From an uncultured Bacillaceae bacterium (lineage in GTDB: Bacteria > Bacillota > Bacilli > Bacillales > Alkalibacillaceae), in contig CALKAL010000185.1 in the NCBI GenBank assembly GCA_937983065.1, forward strand, positions 1 through 9,811: 9,811 bases of DNA, given 5' to 3'. The notes beneath the pieces were generated by a model that worked only from the letters and a program-made list of their open reading frames with translations, ran no database searches and was not told the origin of the DNA. Positions 1-7,320 of this stretch are shown piece by piece. Made by a program: the position numbers and the translations under genes. Within the stretch, counting starts at the first letter, position 1. Each line of letters starts with the position of its first letter.

Positions 1-11
1 TGATACAAAAC

Positions 12-39
12 TCGGAGTGAGTACACGGACCCACTCCGA
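12..39 (-). terminator. Rho-independent terminator of the odhAB operon
   Basis: Read on the minus strand, positions 39-29 pair with 22-12 to give an 11-bp stem with one G-U wobble and a 6-nt loop (28-23). The stem is followed by a short T-rich run (GTTTTGT). It begins 29 nt after the odhB stop codon, so it most likely ends the odhA-odhB transcript. The U-tract is short, so termination strength is uncertain. Confidence 0.75.
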
Positions 40-67
40 AATTTTCTAAGTTTATTTTATTATATGA

Positions 68-1312
68 TTAACCTTCTAATAATAGGTCATATGGATCTTC
101 AATTAATTCTTTTACTTTAACTAAAAATTGTACCGCTTCACGTCCGTCAATAACCCGGTGATCATAAGATAGAGCTAAATACATCATTGGACGAACTTCA
201 ATGGAATCATCAGGCATTACTTTCGGTCGTTTTTCAATTTTGTGCATTCCTAAAATACCGACTTGCGGTGCATTTAATATTGGTGTTGACATTAAGGAGC
301 CGAAAATTCCACCGTTTGTTATCGTAAATGTTCCACCTTGTAAGTCGTTAAGACCTAATTTACCGTCACGTGCTTTAACGGCTAAATTGCCGATTTCCTC
401 TTCAATACCCGCGAACGTTAGTCGATCGGCATCACGAACGACTGGTACGACGAGCCCTTCTTCCGTAGATACTGCTACACCGATGTCATAAAATTTCTTT
501 AAGACGAGCTCATCCCCTTGAATTTCTGAATTAACTTCAGGGAATTCTCTTAATGCACCGACGACAGCTTTTGTGAAGAATGACATAAAGCCAAGCTTCA
601 CACCGTGTTTCTTAAGGAATTCGTCTTTACGTTCATTACGAAGCTTCATGACATTAGTCATGTCTACTTCATTAAACGTTGTTAGCATTGCAGCGTTATG
701 CTGTGCTTCTACAAGACGTTTTGCTATGGTTTGTCTACGGCGAGACATTTTAACGCGTTCAACTGGCTTATCAAATTCCGTTTTTTCAGCTGCTGGTGCA
801 CTTGCTTTTTTATTAGCATTTACTTTTTGCTGAGCTAACGCTTCTACATCTTCTTTAGAAATACGGCCAACGGGATCTTTCGGTTTAATTTCCGACAAGT
901 CTATCCCTAATTCACGGGCGCGTTTACGTGTTGCAGGTGATGCAACTGGATCGTCCACACTTGTTTCGGCAACTGTTTCTTCTGCTGCTGCAGGGGCTTT
1001 ATCTTCTACTTTCGCTTCTTTTTCTGGTGCTGCTGTTTCAGGTGCTTTGTCACTAGAAGTATCGGCTACAGCTGTTCCACTTTCATCAACTTTTGCAATC
1101 ACTTGACCGACTACAACATCTTCCCCTTCTTCAGCTACAACTTCTGTAATAACTCCAGAAAAATCTGAATTAACTTCTACGTTAACTTTGTCTGTTTCAA
1201 GTTCTACGACAGGATCACCTTGCTCTACCTTATCACCAACTTTAACTAACCATTCTGCTATTGTTCCTTCAGTAATTGATTCCGCCAATTCTGGAACGAT
1301 AATTTCCTTCAC
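68..1312 (-). CDS. odhB: Dihydrolipoyllysine succinyltransferase, E2 of 2-oxoglutarate dehydrogenase
   Basis: E2 component of the cytoplasmic 2-oxoglutarate dehydrogenase complex; it transfers the succinyl group from the E1-bound intermediate to CoA through a swinging lipoyl arm. The 414 residues show the full E2 order. An N-terminal lipoyl domain (about 1-75) carries ETDKV with K42 as the lipoylated lysine. A long Ala/Glu/Lys/Pro linker (about 78-122) follows, then a peripheral subunit-binding domain (about 123-160, ASPATRKRARELGI start, GRISKEDV end). The C-terminal acyltransferase domain (about 185-414) ends with the catalytic HRVIDG motif (H385, D389). Length matches Bacillus OdhB (about 417). 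The succinyl rather than acetyl assignment rests on the adjacent odhA. The start is GTG at 1312, with AAAGGAGG 8-9 nt upstream; that SD overlaps the odhA stop codon, which suggests translational coupling. E3 (lipoamide dehydrogenase) must be supplied from elsewhere. Confidence 0.96.
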   Translation of the reverse strand: MKEIIVPELAESITEGTIAEWLVKVGDKVEQGDPVVELETDKVNVEVNSDFSGVITEVVAEEGEDVVVGQVIAKVDESGTAVADTSSDKAPETAAPEKEAKVEDKAPAAAEETVAETSVDDPVASPATRKRARELGIDLSEIKPKDPVGRISKEDVEALAQQKVNANKKASAPAAEKTEFDKPVERVKMSRRRQTIAKRLVEAQHNAAMLTTFNEVDMTNVMKLRNERKDEFLKKHGVKLGFMSFFTKAVVGALREFPEVNSEIQGDELVLKKFYDIGVAVSTEEGLVVPVVRDADRLTFAGIEEEIGNLAVKARDGKLGLNDLQGGTFTITNGGIFGSLMSTPILNAPQVGILGMHKIEKRPKVMPDDSIEVRPMMYLALSYDHRVIDGREAVQFLVKVKELIEDPYDLLLEG

Positions 1313-1326
1313 AACGAATTCCTCCT

Positions 1327-4143
1327 TTATTCTAACGACAATGCTTCATTAATAATACGTTCTTGTTCAGCTTTATGAATTTCAGGGCTACCAACTGCAG
1401 GTGAAGAGCGGTATGGTCGGCCTACATAGCGTAATTTTTGTTTCACTTTCTTAACATCTTGCAAGCGTTCTTTGACAAAATCCCAGCCACCCATATTTTT
1501 CGGGTCTTCTTGTATCCAAATGATTTCTTCTACATTTTTATATTGCTTCAAAATGTTTTTAATATCTTTTTCAGGAAATGGGTAAAACTGCTCTAACCGA
1601 ATAATGTGCAACCAATCTTTCTCATCAAGCGACTCGACAGCTTCTTCTAAATCGATCATTATTTTTCCACTTCCGATAATGAGTCGTTTAACCGCTTCTT
1701 TCTTTTCACCTAATCCTTGTTGCTCTAAAATAGGTCTAAATTGGTTAGTAGATAATTCCGTATGATCGACAGCTACCCGTTGATTACGGATTAAGCTCTT
1801 CGGTGTCATCACTACTAAAGGTCGTGCAAATTCCGTGCCGACAATTTTAGCTTGACGTCTTAATAGATGGAAATATTGACCTGAAGTCGTGACATTTGCA
1901 ACAATCCAATTATTTTCAGCCGATAATTGTAAAAATCGCTCTAATCTTGCACTTGAGTGTTCTGGTCCTTGTCCTTCATATCCATGCGGAAGTAGCATAA
2001 CGAGACTTGCTAGCTGGCCCCATTTTGCTCGCGAGGATGAAATAAATTGATCAAATAGAACTTGAGCTGTATTCGCAAAATCTCCGTATTGCGCTTCCCA
2101 AAGAACTAACGTATCTTTAGACTCAACACTATAGCCGTACTCAAAGCCTAACACACCTGCTTCGGAAAGGGGGCTATTATAAATACTAAAAGATGCGTTC
2201 GTATCAATGCCGTGAAATGGACTATAAGTTTCTTCGTTATTAACATCGTGCAATACAGCATGTCGATGCGCAAACGTTCCACGCTCTGAGTCTTGACCCG
2301 ACATTCTTATCGGTGTACCTTCATTTAAAATCGACGCGAAGGCTAATGCTTCACCTAATGCCCAGTCAATTTTCTCACCTTCATTAAAGGCTTTTTCGCG
2401 ACGCTTTAAAATGCGCTCTAATTTTTGAAACCCATTGAAATCATCTGGACGTGTCAACATCGCTTCATTTAAAACGCGTAAAGTTTCTGTATCAACTGCA
2501 GTGTCGATACCTTCTAGGTCATTCGCAACCCCTTTTGGTAATTCAGGCATCGTCACCGCACTTAAATCCGTTTCTTTCATTGAATTATAAATATCTCTTA
2601 ACTCATTCATAAAAGATTCTTTCATTTGGTCCGCTTCATCTTTTTGAACGACATTTTCTGATACTAAATGAGACGAAAATACTTCGAATATCGTCGGATG
2701 GTTATCAATATCTTTATATAATAACGGTTGAGTTCCCCGCGGTTCATCCATTTCATTATGACCGTATCTTCTATAACCGATTAAATCAATAATAATATCT
2801 TTTTTGAAACGTTTACGATATTGATAAGCGAATTCTGCAACCGTTAAACATGCGATTGGATCATCAGCATTCACATGGATGATCGGCATTTCATAACCTT
2901 TTGCTAAATCACTCGAATATTTCGTTGAACGGGCATCTGTAAAGTTTGTCGTAAACCCGACTAAGTTGTTTGCAATAATATGAACGGATCCACCGATTTG
3001 ATAACCATTTAATCTTGATAAGTTAAGCGTTTCAGGTACGATCCCTTCCCCGATAAACGCCGCATCACCGTGGATTTGAATACCGAAAGCTTTTTCCGTT
3101 TTTGGAATTGCATAGCCACGATTTGAACGATCATCTTGAATCGCTCTTGTATAACCCGAAATGACTGGATTTACAAATTCTAAATGAGAAGGGTTATGCG
3201 CTAGAGTTAATTTCGTTTTATGCCCTTCACCTTCGTAAATTCTTTCAGCACCGAAGTGATAACTCACATCCCCAGACCAACCGTAAGTATCGGCATTGGA
3301 CCCATCTTTAGGGACGCGCTTTTTGTTTGGCCCATGGGAAAATTCCGAAAATATATGGTCGTACGGTTTTTTCAAAATATGCGCAAGAACGCTTAGTCGT
3401 CCACGGTGGGCCATCCCCATAACGATATTATCAACGGCATCTTTATTTCCAGATGTTACGAAATGCTCTAAAATCGTAACCATCGTTTCTAAACCTTCAA
3501 TAGAAAATCGCTTTTGCGCAACAAAAGTTTTGCCTAGAAATTGTTCAAAGCCTTCAACTTCTGCAATGCGCTGTAACAGAGTTTTTTTATCTTCATGAGA
3601 TAAATTTAGCTCGAAAGCTCCAGTTTCCACTTGGTTATATAGCCAATTGCGTTCCTCATCATCTGGAATATGTTCAAATTCATAGGCTATTTTTCCAGAA
3701 TATTTACGTTTTAAATGTTGAATTAAATCGTAAGCTGTTCTAACTTGATTCGGCAATTCATTAGAAAGTAACGTTGCATCAATCTGTTTTAAATCACTTT
3801 CTGTCAAGCCGTACGTTTCAGGCTTAGTAATTGGCGAATCATCTTTTCTAAATTGGCCAACTGGATAAATATCTGCCACTTGATGGCCGTGTCTACGAAT
3901 CGCTTCAACTAGCTGCATCGTTGCTGTTAATTTTTTTAAATCAGCGGTTGAAGCAGTCGTACTCCCTTCAGTTTCTCCTCCGGTCACCCACACAGGCGCC
4001 CCGTACTTTTCAAACATTTGACGCAATGTTTCGTCCACCGCATCAGGGTCGTCTAAAAATAAATCGTATTGCTCTTCTACATAACCGATATTCGGTCCGT
4101 GAAAAGCTTCCCAAACATTATCGCTAGACCCTTTCATTGCCAC
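1327..4143 (-). CDS. odhA: 2-oxoglutarate dehydrogenase E1 component (thiamine diphosphate-dependent)
   Basis: Decarboxylates 2-oxoglutarate using thiamine diphosphate and reductively succinylates the lipoyl group of OdhB; a control point of the TCA cycle. In the 938-aa form chosen here, the N-terminal E1o signature (WEAFHGPNIGYVEEQY) lies near residues 11-26. GMAHRGRL is at 243-250, HNPSHLEFVNP at 316-326, the GDAAF...NN cofactor-binding stretch at 359-393 and YRRYGHNEMDEP at 457-468. Length agrees with Bacillus OdhA (about 944) and SucA (about 933). The start is uncertain. The reading frame is open to a GTG at 4200, but that has no visible SD and precedes the conserved N-terminus by 29 residues. 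GTG at 4143 has GGGGGT 8 nt upstream and is my choice; ATG at 4158 and ATG at 4137 are alternatives. It is first in the odhA-odhB operon, with 14 nt between the genes. Confidence 0.96.
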   Translation of the reverse strand: MAMKGSSDNVWEAFHGPNIGYVEEQYDLFLDDPDAVDETLRQMFEKYGAPVWVTGGETEGSTTASTADLKKLTATMQLVEAIRRHGHQVADIYPVGQFRKDDSPITKPETYGLTESDLKQIDATLLSNELPNQVRTAYDLIQHLKRKYSGKIAYEFEHIPDDEERNWLYNQVETGAFELNLSHEDKKTLLQRIAEVEGFEQFLGKTFVAQKRFSIEGLETMVTILEHFVTSGNKDAVDNIVMGMAHRGRLSVLAHILKKPYDHIFSEFSHGPNKKRVPKDGSNADTYGWSGDVSYHFGAERIYEGEGHKTKLTLAHNPSHLEFVNPVISGYTRAIQDDRSNRGYAIPKTEKAFGIQIHGDAAFIGEGIVPETLNLSRLNGYQIGGSVHIIANNLVGFTTNFTDARSTKYSSDLAKGYEMPIIHVNADDPIACLTVAEFAYQYRKRFKKDIIIDLIGYRRYGHNEMDEPRGTQPLLYKDIDNHPTIFEVFSSHLVSENVVQKDEADQMKESFMNELRDIYNSMKETDLSAVTMPELPKGVANDLEGIDTAVDTETLRVLNEAMLTRPDDFNGFQKLERILKRREKAFNEGEKIDWALGEALAFASILNEGTPIRMSGQDSERGTFAHRHAVLHDVNNEETYSPFHGIDTNASFSIYNSPLSEAGVLGFEYGYSVESKDTLVLWEAQYGDFANTAQVLFDQFISSSRAKWGQLASLVMLLPHGYEGQGPEHSSARLERFLQLSAENNWIVANVTTSGQYFHLLRRQAKIVGTEFARPLVVMTPKSLIRNQRVAVDHTELSTNQFRPILEQQGLGEKKEAVKRLIIGSGKIMIDLEEAVESLDEKDWLHIIRLEQFYPFPEKDIKNILKQYKNVEEIIWIQEDPKNMGGWDFVKERLQDVKKVKQKLRYVGRPYRSSPAVGSPEIHKAEQERIINEALSLE

Positions 4144-4347
4144 TTTTAATACCCCCATTAGTTGTTTCTTCCAATATTTTATTTTTTTATAGTTCTTCAC
4201 TTCATTTTTTGTCGATGTGAAAAATCAAACATGATCGTTCACAATTTAAAAACAAGCAGAAAAACGGGATATTCCTTAAACTAGTATATATGAAAATCCT
4301 TCTTTAGAAAAGCTAAACACTATAAAAAATGTCGCTTTCAATCTTGA
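4144..4347 (-). promoter_or_regulatory. odhA leader and candidate control region
   Basis: This roughly 200-nt gap separates the PrkA-like gene from odhA and may hold a separate odhAB promoter. Read on the minus strand, a TATACT box at 4288-4283 is a good -10 match, but the sequence 17 nt upstream (TTTTCT, 4311-4306) is a poor -35. TGAAAGCG at 4340-4333 matches the left half of a CcpA cre site, while its right half is degenerate. TGTGAA (4216-4221) and TTCACA (4238-4243) form a 6-bp inverted repeat with a 16-nt spacer. No strong terminator is visible after the PrkA-like gene, so readthrough into odhAB is possible. All these sites are inference from pattern only. Confidence 0.25.
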
Positions 4348-6081
4348 TCATTTATTTAAAAAATGTTTTAATATCTTCTCATACGTTTTTGTCTCATTTT
4401 TTTCTAGTTTTATCTCAGATTTTGCTAGCTCATCGGCTAAATCCGTGTTAATCCAATTCGTTAAATCGTATCTCTTAATTATTTCATTGAGCTTCTGTTT
4501 AATTACAAAAATCGACAAAGCTTCTATTAAATTGTCTGGGGCGTCTTCAAAGGTCATTTCCCTTTGCATGTTTTTATTAAACAACTGTTTTAAAGCATGA
4601 GAGAAATGGTCATCATTATCTTCATCAATGCCGACTTTACGGTTAATCTCTTTAACTAAAGTAGTTTGTTCATTGAATTGTTCAACATAGGATTGAAAAA
4701 GTTGTTCAATCTCTTTTTGGAATCGCCTTTTTAAAACTTTAAATATTAACGTTTCCCATCTATTATAGTAATATTTTTCCGTTAATTGTAGAACGTATTC
4801 GTATCGGTCAATATGTTCTGCATTAATTCGCATATCTTCAGTTAACATCTGCTTTAAATTATTTAAGACGGTCCTGCCATCGATTGTTTCATGATTCGAT
4901 GCAATGATCGATAACCGATCAAAAATTAAACGTGGATCAAGCCCATTCATTCCTTCTTCACTATTTTCCGTTAAAAGTTCTTTTCTAGCAAGTTCGTCTT
5001 CACCATTATATATATCCATTTTTTCTAGTAGCGTGAAAGGTTTCTTCGTTCGTTTTAGCCGAGTTAATATCGCAAAAGCTGCCGCTGCTTCTAATGAAAA
5101 TGTAGCAAACTTTTTCTCATCTCCATTAACGAATTTACTTTGATAAATTTTTACTTCATCATTTAATTTTAACGTATACGGAAAACGTACGAGCTGCATA
5201 CGGTTTAATAACGCTTCATTTTTCCTTTGAGAAAATTGCTCAAAGTCTTCTACATTTGAATGACCAATGACGACTTGATCTGTATAAATCATTTGTTGCC
5301 TAGATATTTTATACGTATTTTCTTCCGCTAACGTTAAAAAGGGATAAAGTAAGCGCGTTTCACTTTTAAAGAGTTCATGTAATTCTAATAACCCTTGATT
5401 CGCCACTTGAAACTCGCCATCATATCGGTATGCTCTAGGGTCTGATGGGGAACCGTACGTTGTTAATTTGGAAAAGTCAACTGCACCGATTAAATCAGAA
5501 ATGTCTTGATTGTAAGGATCAGTCGGAAAAAAAGTGCCTATTCCACTTCTTTTTGCTTCATTAATGAAAAAACGTTCAACTTCTATATTACGCCAATTTC
5601 CGTCATAATTATTCATTAATTTAAGTTGATTAAGGGGAGATAAAAATCCGTCGACACGTATTCCTGTTTCATTGTACAATGTCACTCTTTCCTCTAAAGG
5701 TAGGGCGAGAAGAGGGTCTTCGTTTAATGGGCAATGTTTAATTTTAAAAATAGCTCCTTCCTTTTTATAGGAGTAAGCTTCAAGGGCTCGTTTAATGAAG
5801 CGAACGAAGGAGGATTTCCCACTGCCTGGAGGTCCAATTAATATTAATAAACGCTTGCGAATATCGTAACGGCGACTCGCAGGGAGAAAATAATTCGTCA
5901 TTATTTTTTCAATCATTTCATCCATACCGATTAATCGTGTATCGAAGGTGGGATTTTTCAGTGCATCTTGAATTGCTGAATAAACCCGTTCATGTGCTTG
6001 TTTATAATGAAACATCTTTCTTTTCAAAAGGGACACATATTCCGCTAATGTTCCCGACCAGTAAAGATTATCGTACGTCAC
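4348..6081 (-). CDS. Divergent PrkA-family AAA+ protein (PrkA paralogue)
   Basis: A 577-aa protein that aligns by eye over its first two thirds with PrkA, the AAA+ protein long called a serine protein kinase and more recently reported to act as an ATP-dependent protease in sporulating Bacillus. Visible landmarks are an N-terminal W-x-G-T-x-x-x-Y segment (8-15), a Walker A loop GPPGSGKS (83-90) and a conserved CPLNEDPL stretch (117-124). These are followed by SDPRAYRYDGEF (213-224), a Walker B-like GLLELHEL region (230-237) and MNGLDPR (378-384). It is shorter than PrkA (about 631 aa): it lacks some 15-25 N-terminal residues and I do not find the C-terminal DPLTGEE-x-x-x-PDEKLMR block. The C-terminus is Lys/Glu-rich and probably helical. 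The start is GTG at 6081, with AAGGGGTGA 6 nt upstream; an overlapping ATG one base earlier is immediately followed by a stop. No yhbH or spoVR lies alongside. Family is fairly sure; function is not. Confidence 0.85.
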   Translation of the reverse strand: MTYDNLYWSGTLAEYVSLLKRKMFHYKQAHERVYSAIQDALKNPTFDTRLIGMDEMIEKIMTNYFLPASRRYDIRKRLLILIGPPGSGKSSFVRFIKRALEAYSYKKEGAIFKIKHCPLNEDPLLALPLEERVTLYNETGIRVDGFLSPLNQLKLMNNYDGNWRNIEVERFFINEAKRSGIGTFFPTDPYNQDISDLIGAVDFSKLTTYGSPSDPRAYRYDGEFQVANQGLLELHELFKSETRLLYPFLTLAEENTYKISRQQMIYTDQVVIGHSNVEDFEQFSQRKNEALLNRMQLVRFPYTLKLNDEVKIYQSKFVNGDEKKFATFSLEAAAAFAILTRLKRTKKPFTLLEKMDIYNGEDELARKELLTENSEEGMNGLDPRLIFDRLSIIASNHETIDGRTVLNNLKQMLTEDMRINAEHIDRYEYVLQLTEKYYYNRWETLIFKVLKRRFQKEIEQLFQSYVEQFNEQTTLVKEINRKVGIDEDNDDHFSHALKQLFNKNMQREMTFEDAPDNLIEALSIFVIKQKLNEIIKRYDLTNWINTDLADELAKSEIKLEKNETKTYEKILKHFLNK

Positions 6082-6131
6082 ATTCGTTCACCCCTTCACC
6101 ATATAACTATTCTCATCTTTTGAATTTTATT

Positions 6132-6154
6132 TGAACTAAAGAAACTATAGTTCA
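6132..6154. promoter_or_regulatory. Operator-like dyad in the divergent intergenic region
   Basis: TGAACTA at 6132-6138 and TAGTTCA at 6148-6154 form a perfect 7-bp inverted repeat with a 9-nt spacer. The right arm overlaps the first four bases of the -35 box of the plus-strand promoter at 6151-6156. It lies 51-73 nt upstream of the PrkA-like start on the other strand. The placement fits a repressor site affecting one or both divergent genes. I do not recognise the regulator and a chance dyad is possible in AT-rich DNA. Confidence 0.3.
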
Positions 6155-6179
6155 CAATAAATGAAAATTTGGTTATAAT
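6151..6179 (+). promoter_or_regulatory. Sigma-A-type promoter of the microprotein gene
   Basis: TTCACA at 6151-6156 (5 of 6 to TTGACA) and a perfect TATAAT at 6174-6179 are separated by the optimal 17 bp. The box lies 33 nt upstream of the ATG at 6213, with an AGGAGTGG ribosome binding site at 6200-6207 between them. This is the best promoter match I see in the window. Confidence 0.75.
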
Positions 6180-6212
6180 AAGCTTAATGACTTTTATATA
6201 GGAGTGGAATTC

Positions 6213-6305
6213 ATGAAATTAGCACTTATTCTCGGTGTTTGTGTGACATTTTTAATTTCAATTTTTGTGAGTGGATATGAAGCAAAGCCTGGTAACAAAA
6301 GATAA
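6213..6305 (+). CDS. Single-pass membrane microprotein, 30 aa, unknown function
   Basis: A 30-codon gene, ATG at 6213 to TAA at 6303-6305. It is supported by a good promoter (6151-6179), an AGGAGTGG SD ending 5 nt before the ATG, and a hairpin terminator overlapping its stop codon. The product begins MK, has a hydrophobic stretch of about 17 residues (3-19, LALILGVCVTFLISIFV) and ends in a short polar tail with K25, K29 and R30. It looks like a single transmembrane helix. C9 lies within the hydrophobic run, but the preceding residues LGV do not make a standard lipobox, so I do not call it a lipoprotein. I do not recognise the family. It could be a small subunit or regulator of a membrane complex, but nothing nearby names a partner. 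It is convergent to trmL and divergent from the PrkA-like gene. Confidence 0.7.
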   Translation: MKLALILGVCVTFLISIFVSGYEAKPGNKR

Positions 6306-6344
6306 AAATTAAGCTGGCCTGTTAAACAGACCAGCTTAATTTTT
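6304..6344. terminator. Bidirectional rho-independent terminator
   Basis: AATTAAGCTGG at 6307-6317 pairs perfectly with 6331-6341, and A-T pairs extend the stem outward to 6304/6344. After a C-A mismatch, an inner CTGT/ACAG stem (6319-6322/6326-6329) closes on a 3-nt loop. A run of T follows on the plus strand and TTTTT on the minus strand. It can therefore terminate both the microprotein gene and the convergent queG-ogt-trmL operon. It overlaps the last bases of both stop codons (6303-6305 and 6344-6346). Confidence 0.85.
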
Positions 6345-6817
6345 TAATATACGTCAGGAAAGCCTTGTTGTCTTAACGCTTCATATATAATAATCGCCGC
6401 AGTGTTCGACAAATTTAGTGAGCGGACTTTATCATTCATATGAATTTTTAAACAATGATCTTCCTTTCCTTTAATTAAATCTTTCGGAAGTCCATTCGTT
6501 TCCCGCCCAAATATAAAAAAGATATCTTCTTCTCGATTGCTATAATCATAATCGGTATAATATTTCGTCCCGAAGTTTTCAATGAAATAGTAAGTGCCTT
6601 GTGGATAAGTATCATACAATTCATTAACTGAATCATAATATTGAATATCGACATCCTGCCAATAATCTAAGCCAGCTCGCCTTAACATTTTATCCTCCGT
6701 TGAAAATCCTAAGGGCCTAATTAAATGCAATGTCGAATTCGTTGCTAGTACCGTTCGCGCAATATTTCCCGTATTTGCTGGGATTTCTGGTTGATATAAG
6801 ACGATATGAATTCCCAT
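6344..6817 (-). CDS. trmL: tRNA (cytidine/uridine-34-2'-O)-methyltransferase TrmL (CspR)
   Basis: A SPOUT-class methyltransferase that 2'-O-methylates the wobble nucleotide 34 of certain tRNA-Leu species using S-adenosylmethionine. The 157-aa product has the family motifs in order: EIPANTGNIART (11-22), FGRETNGLP (103-111) and the C-terminal knot RSLNLSNTAAII (132-143). Length matches Bacillus CspR and E. coli TrmL (about 157-160). The frame is open upstream to 6931, but that extension overlaps ogt. ATG at 6817 has AGAGGTGG 6 nt upstream and begins the conserved HIVLYQPEIP sequence, so it is the real start. It is the last gene of the queG-ogt-trmL operon, 17 nt after ogt, and ends in the bidirectional terminator. 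Confidence 0.95.
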   Translation of the reverse strand: MGIHIVLYQPEIPANTGNIARTVLATNSTLHLIRPLGFSTEDKMLRRAGLDYWQDVDIQYYDSVNELYDTYPQGTYYFIENFGTKYYTDYDYSNREEDIFFIFGRETNGLPKDLIKGKEDHCLKIHMNDKVRSLNLSNTAAIIIYEALRQQGFPDVY

Positions 6818-6834
6818 GCCTGCCACCTCTTTTT

Positions 6835-7314
6835 CTAAAACGTACTTTCTAATTGTAATAAATATTGTTTTTGATCTAACCCACCAGCAAAGCCTGTTAA
6901 ATCTCCTTGACTTCCGACAATGCGATGACACGGAATCATAATTAATAGTGGATTTTTATTTAAAGCACCGCCTACCGCTCGATATGCCTTCGGGTGACCA
7001 ATCATTTCAGCTAATTCCTTGTATGTCCTCGTTTCACCGTAAGGAACTTCGATAAGCTTTTTCCACACTTTCTTTTGAAAATCTGTCCCATTTAAATGAT
7101 AGTTGAAAGAAAAAGTCGTTAAATCACCTTTAAAGTAATCATCTAATTGTTTTTTCGCTTCATTAAAAGCATGATTATCAAGCGTGTATGTTGAATGATT
7201 AAACCTATTTGTTCGATTGTTTTCATGACATATAAAGTGGAGCTTATTTTCTTTTCCACCAATATAAAGCGTTCCGATTGGTGAATCGTAAGGTGTGACC
7301 GTTAATGCTTCCAT
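6835..7314 (-). CDS. ogt: Methylated-DNA--protein-cysteine methyltransferase
   Basis: A suicide DNA-repair protein that transfers the alkyl group from O6-alkylguanine (and O4-alkylthymine) to its own cysteine. The 159 residues contain the family landmarks: an N-terminal YDSPIGTLYIGG strand (9-20), a helix-turn-helix region with TDFQKKVWKKL (77-87) and PYGETRTYKELA (91-102), RAVGGALNKNP (112-122), and IPCHRIVG (127-134) with acceptor C129. There is no Ada-type N-terminal regulatory domain, so it is a stand-alone Ogt/AdaB/MGMT type. ATG at 7314 lies 6 nt after the queG stop. The GGAG next to it is very close to the ATG, so translation is probably coupled to queG. I use ogt as the generic symbol; adaB or another name may be used in related genomes. 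Confidence 0.94.
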   Translation of the reverse strand: MEALTVTPYDSPIGTLYIGGKENKLHFICHENNRTNRFNHSTYTLDNHAFNEAKKQLDDYFKGDLTTFSFNYHLNGTDFQKKVWKKLIEVPYGETRTYKELAEMIGHPKAYRAVGGALNKNPLLIMIPCHRIVGSQGDLTGFAGGLDQKQYLLQLESTF

Positions 7315-7320
7315 CTCTCC

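Noticed and set aside
20..30. 11-base direct match AGTACACGGAC shared with 9709-9719
   Set aside because: Several 11-base repeats are expected by chance in about 10 kb. The copy at 20-30 is in the terminator loop region and the flanks do not match.
3296..3598. Plus-strand open frame inside odhA, and similar ones inside odhB, the PrkA-like gene and queG
   Set aside because: All lie antisense within strongly conserved genes, have no SD, and encode low-complexity or non-family-like sequence; they are shadows of the real genes.
4216..4243. Possible Rex or CRP/Fnr-type operator (TGTGAA...TTCACA) before odhA
   Set aside because: The arms are 16 nt apart, whereas Rex needs about 4 and CRP/Fnr about 6 between comparable half-sites. 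Only the 6-bp inverted repeat itself is real.
6818..6931. Upstream extension of trmL by 38 codons
   Set aside because: It overlaps the end of ogt in another frame, translates the PCHR region of ogt out of frame, and lies upstream of the SD and ATG that begin the conserved TrmL sequence.
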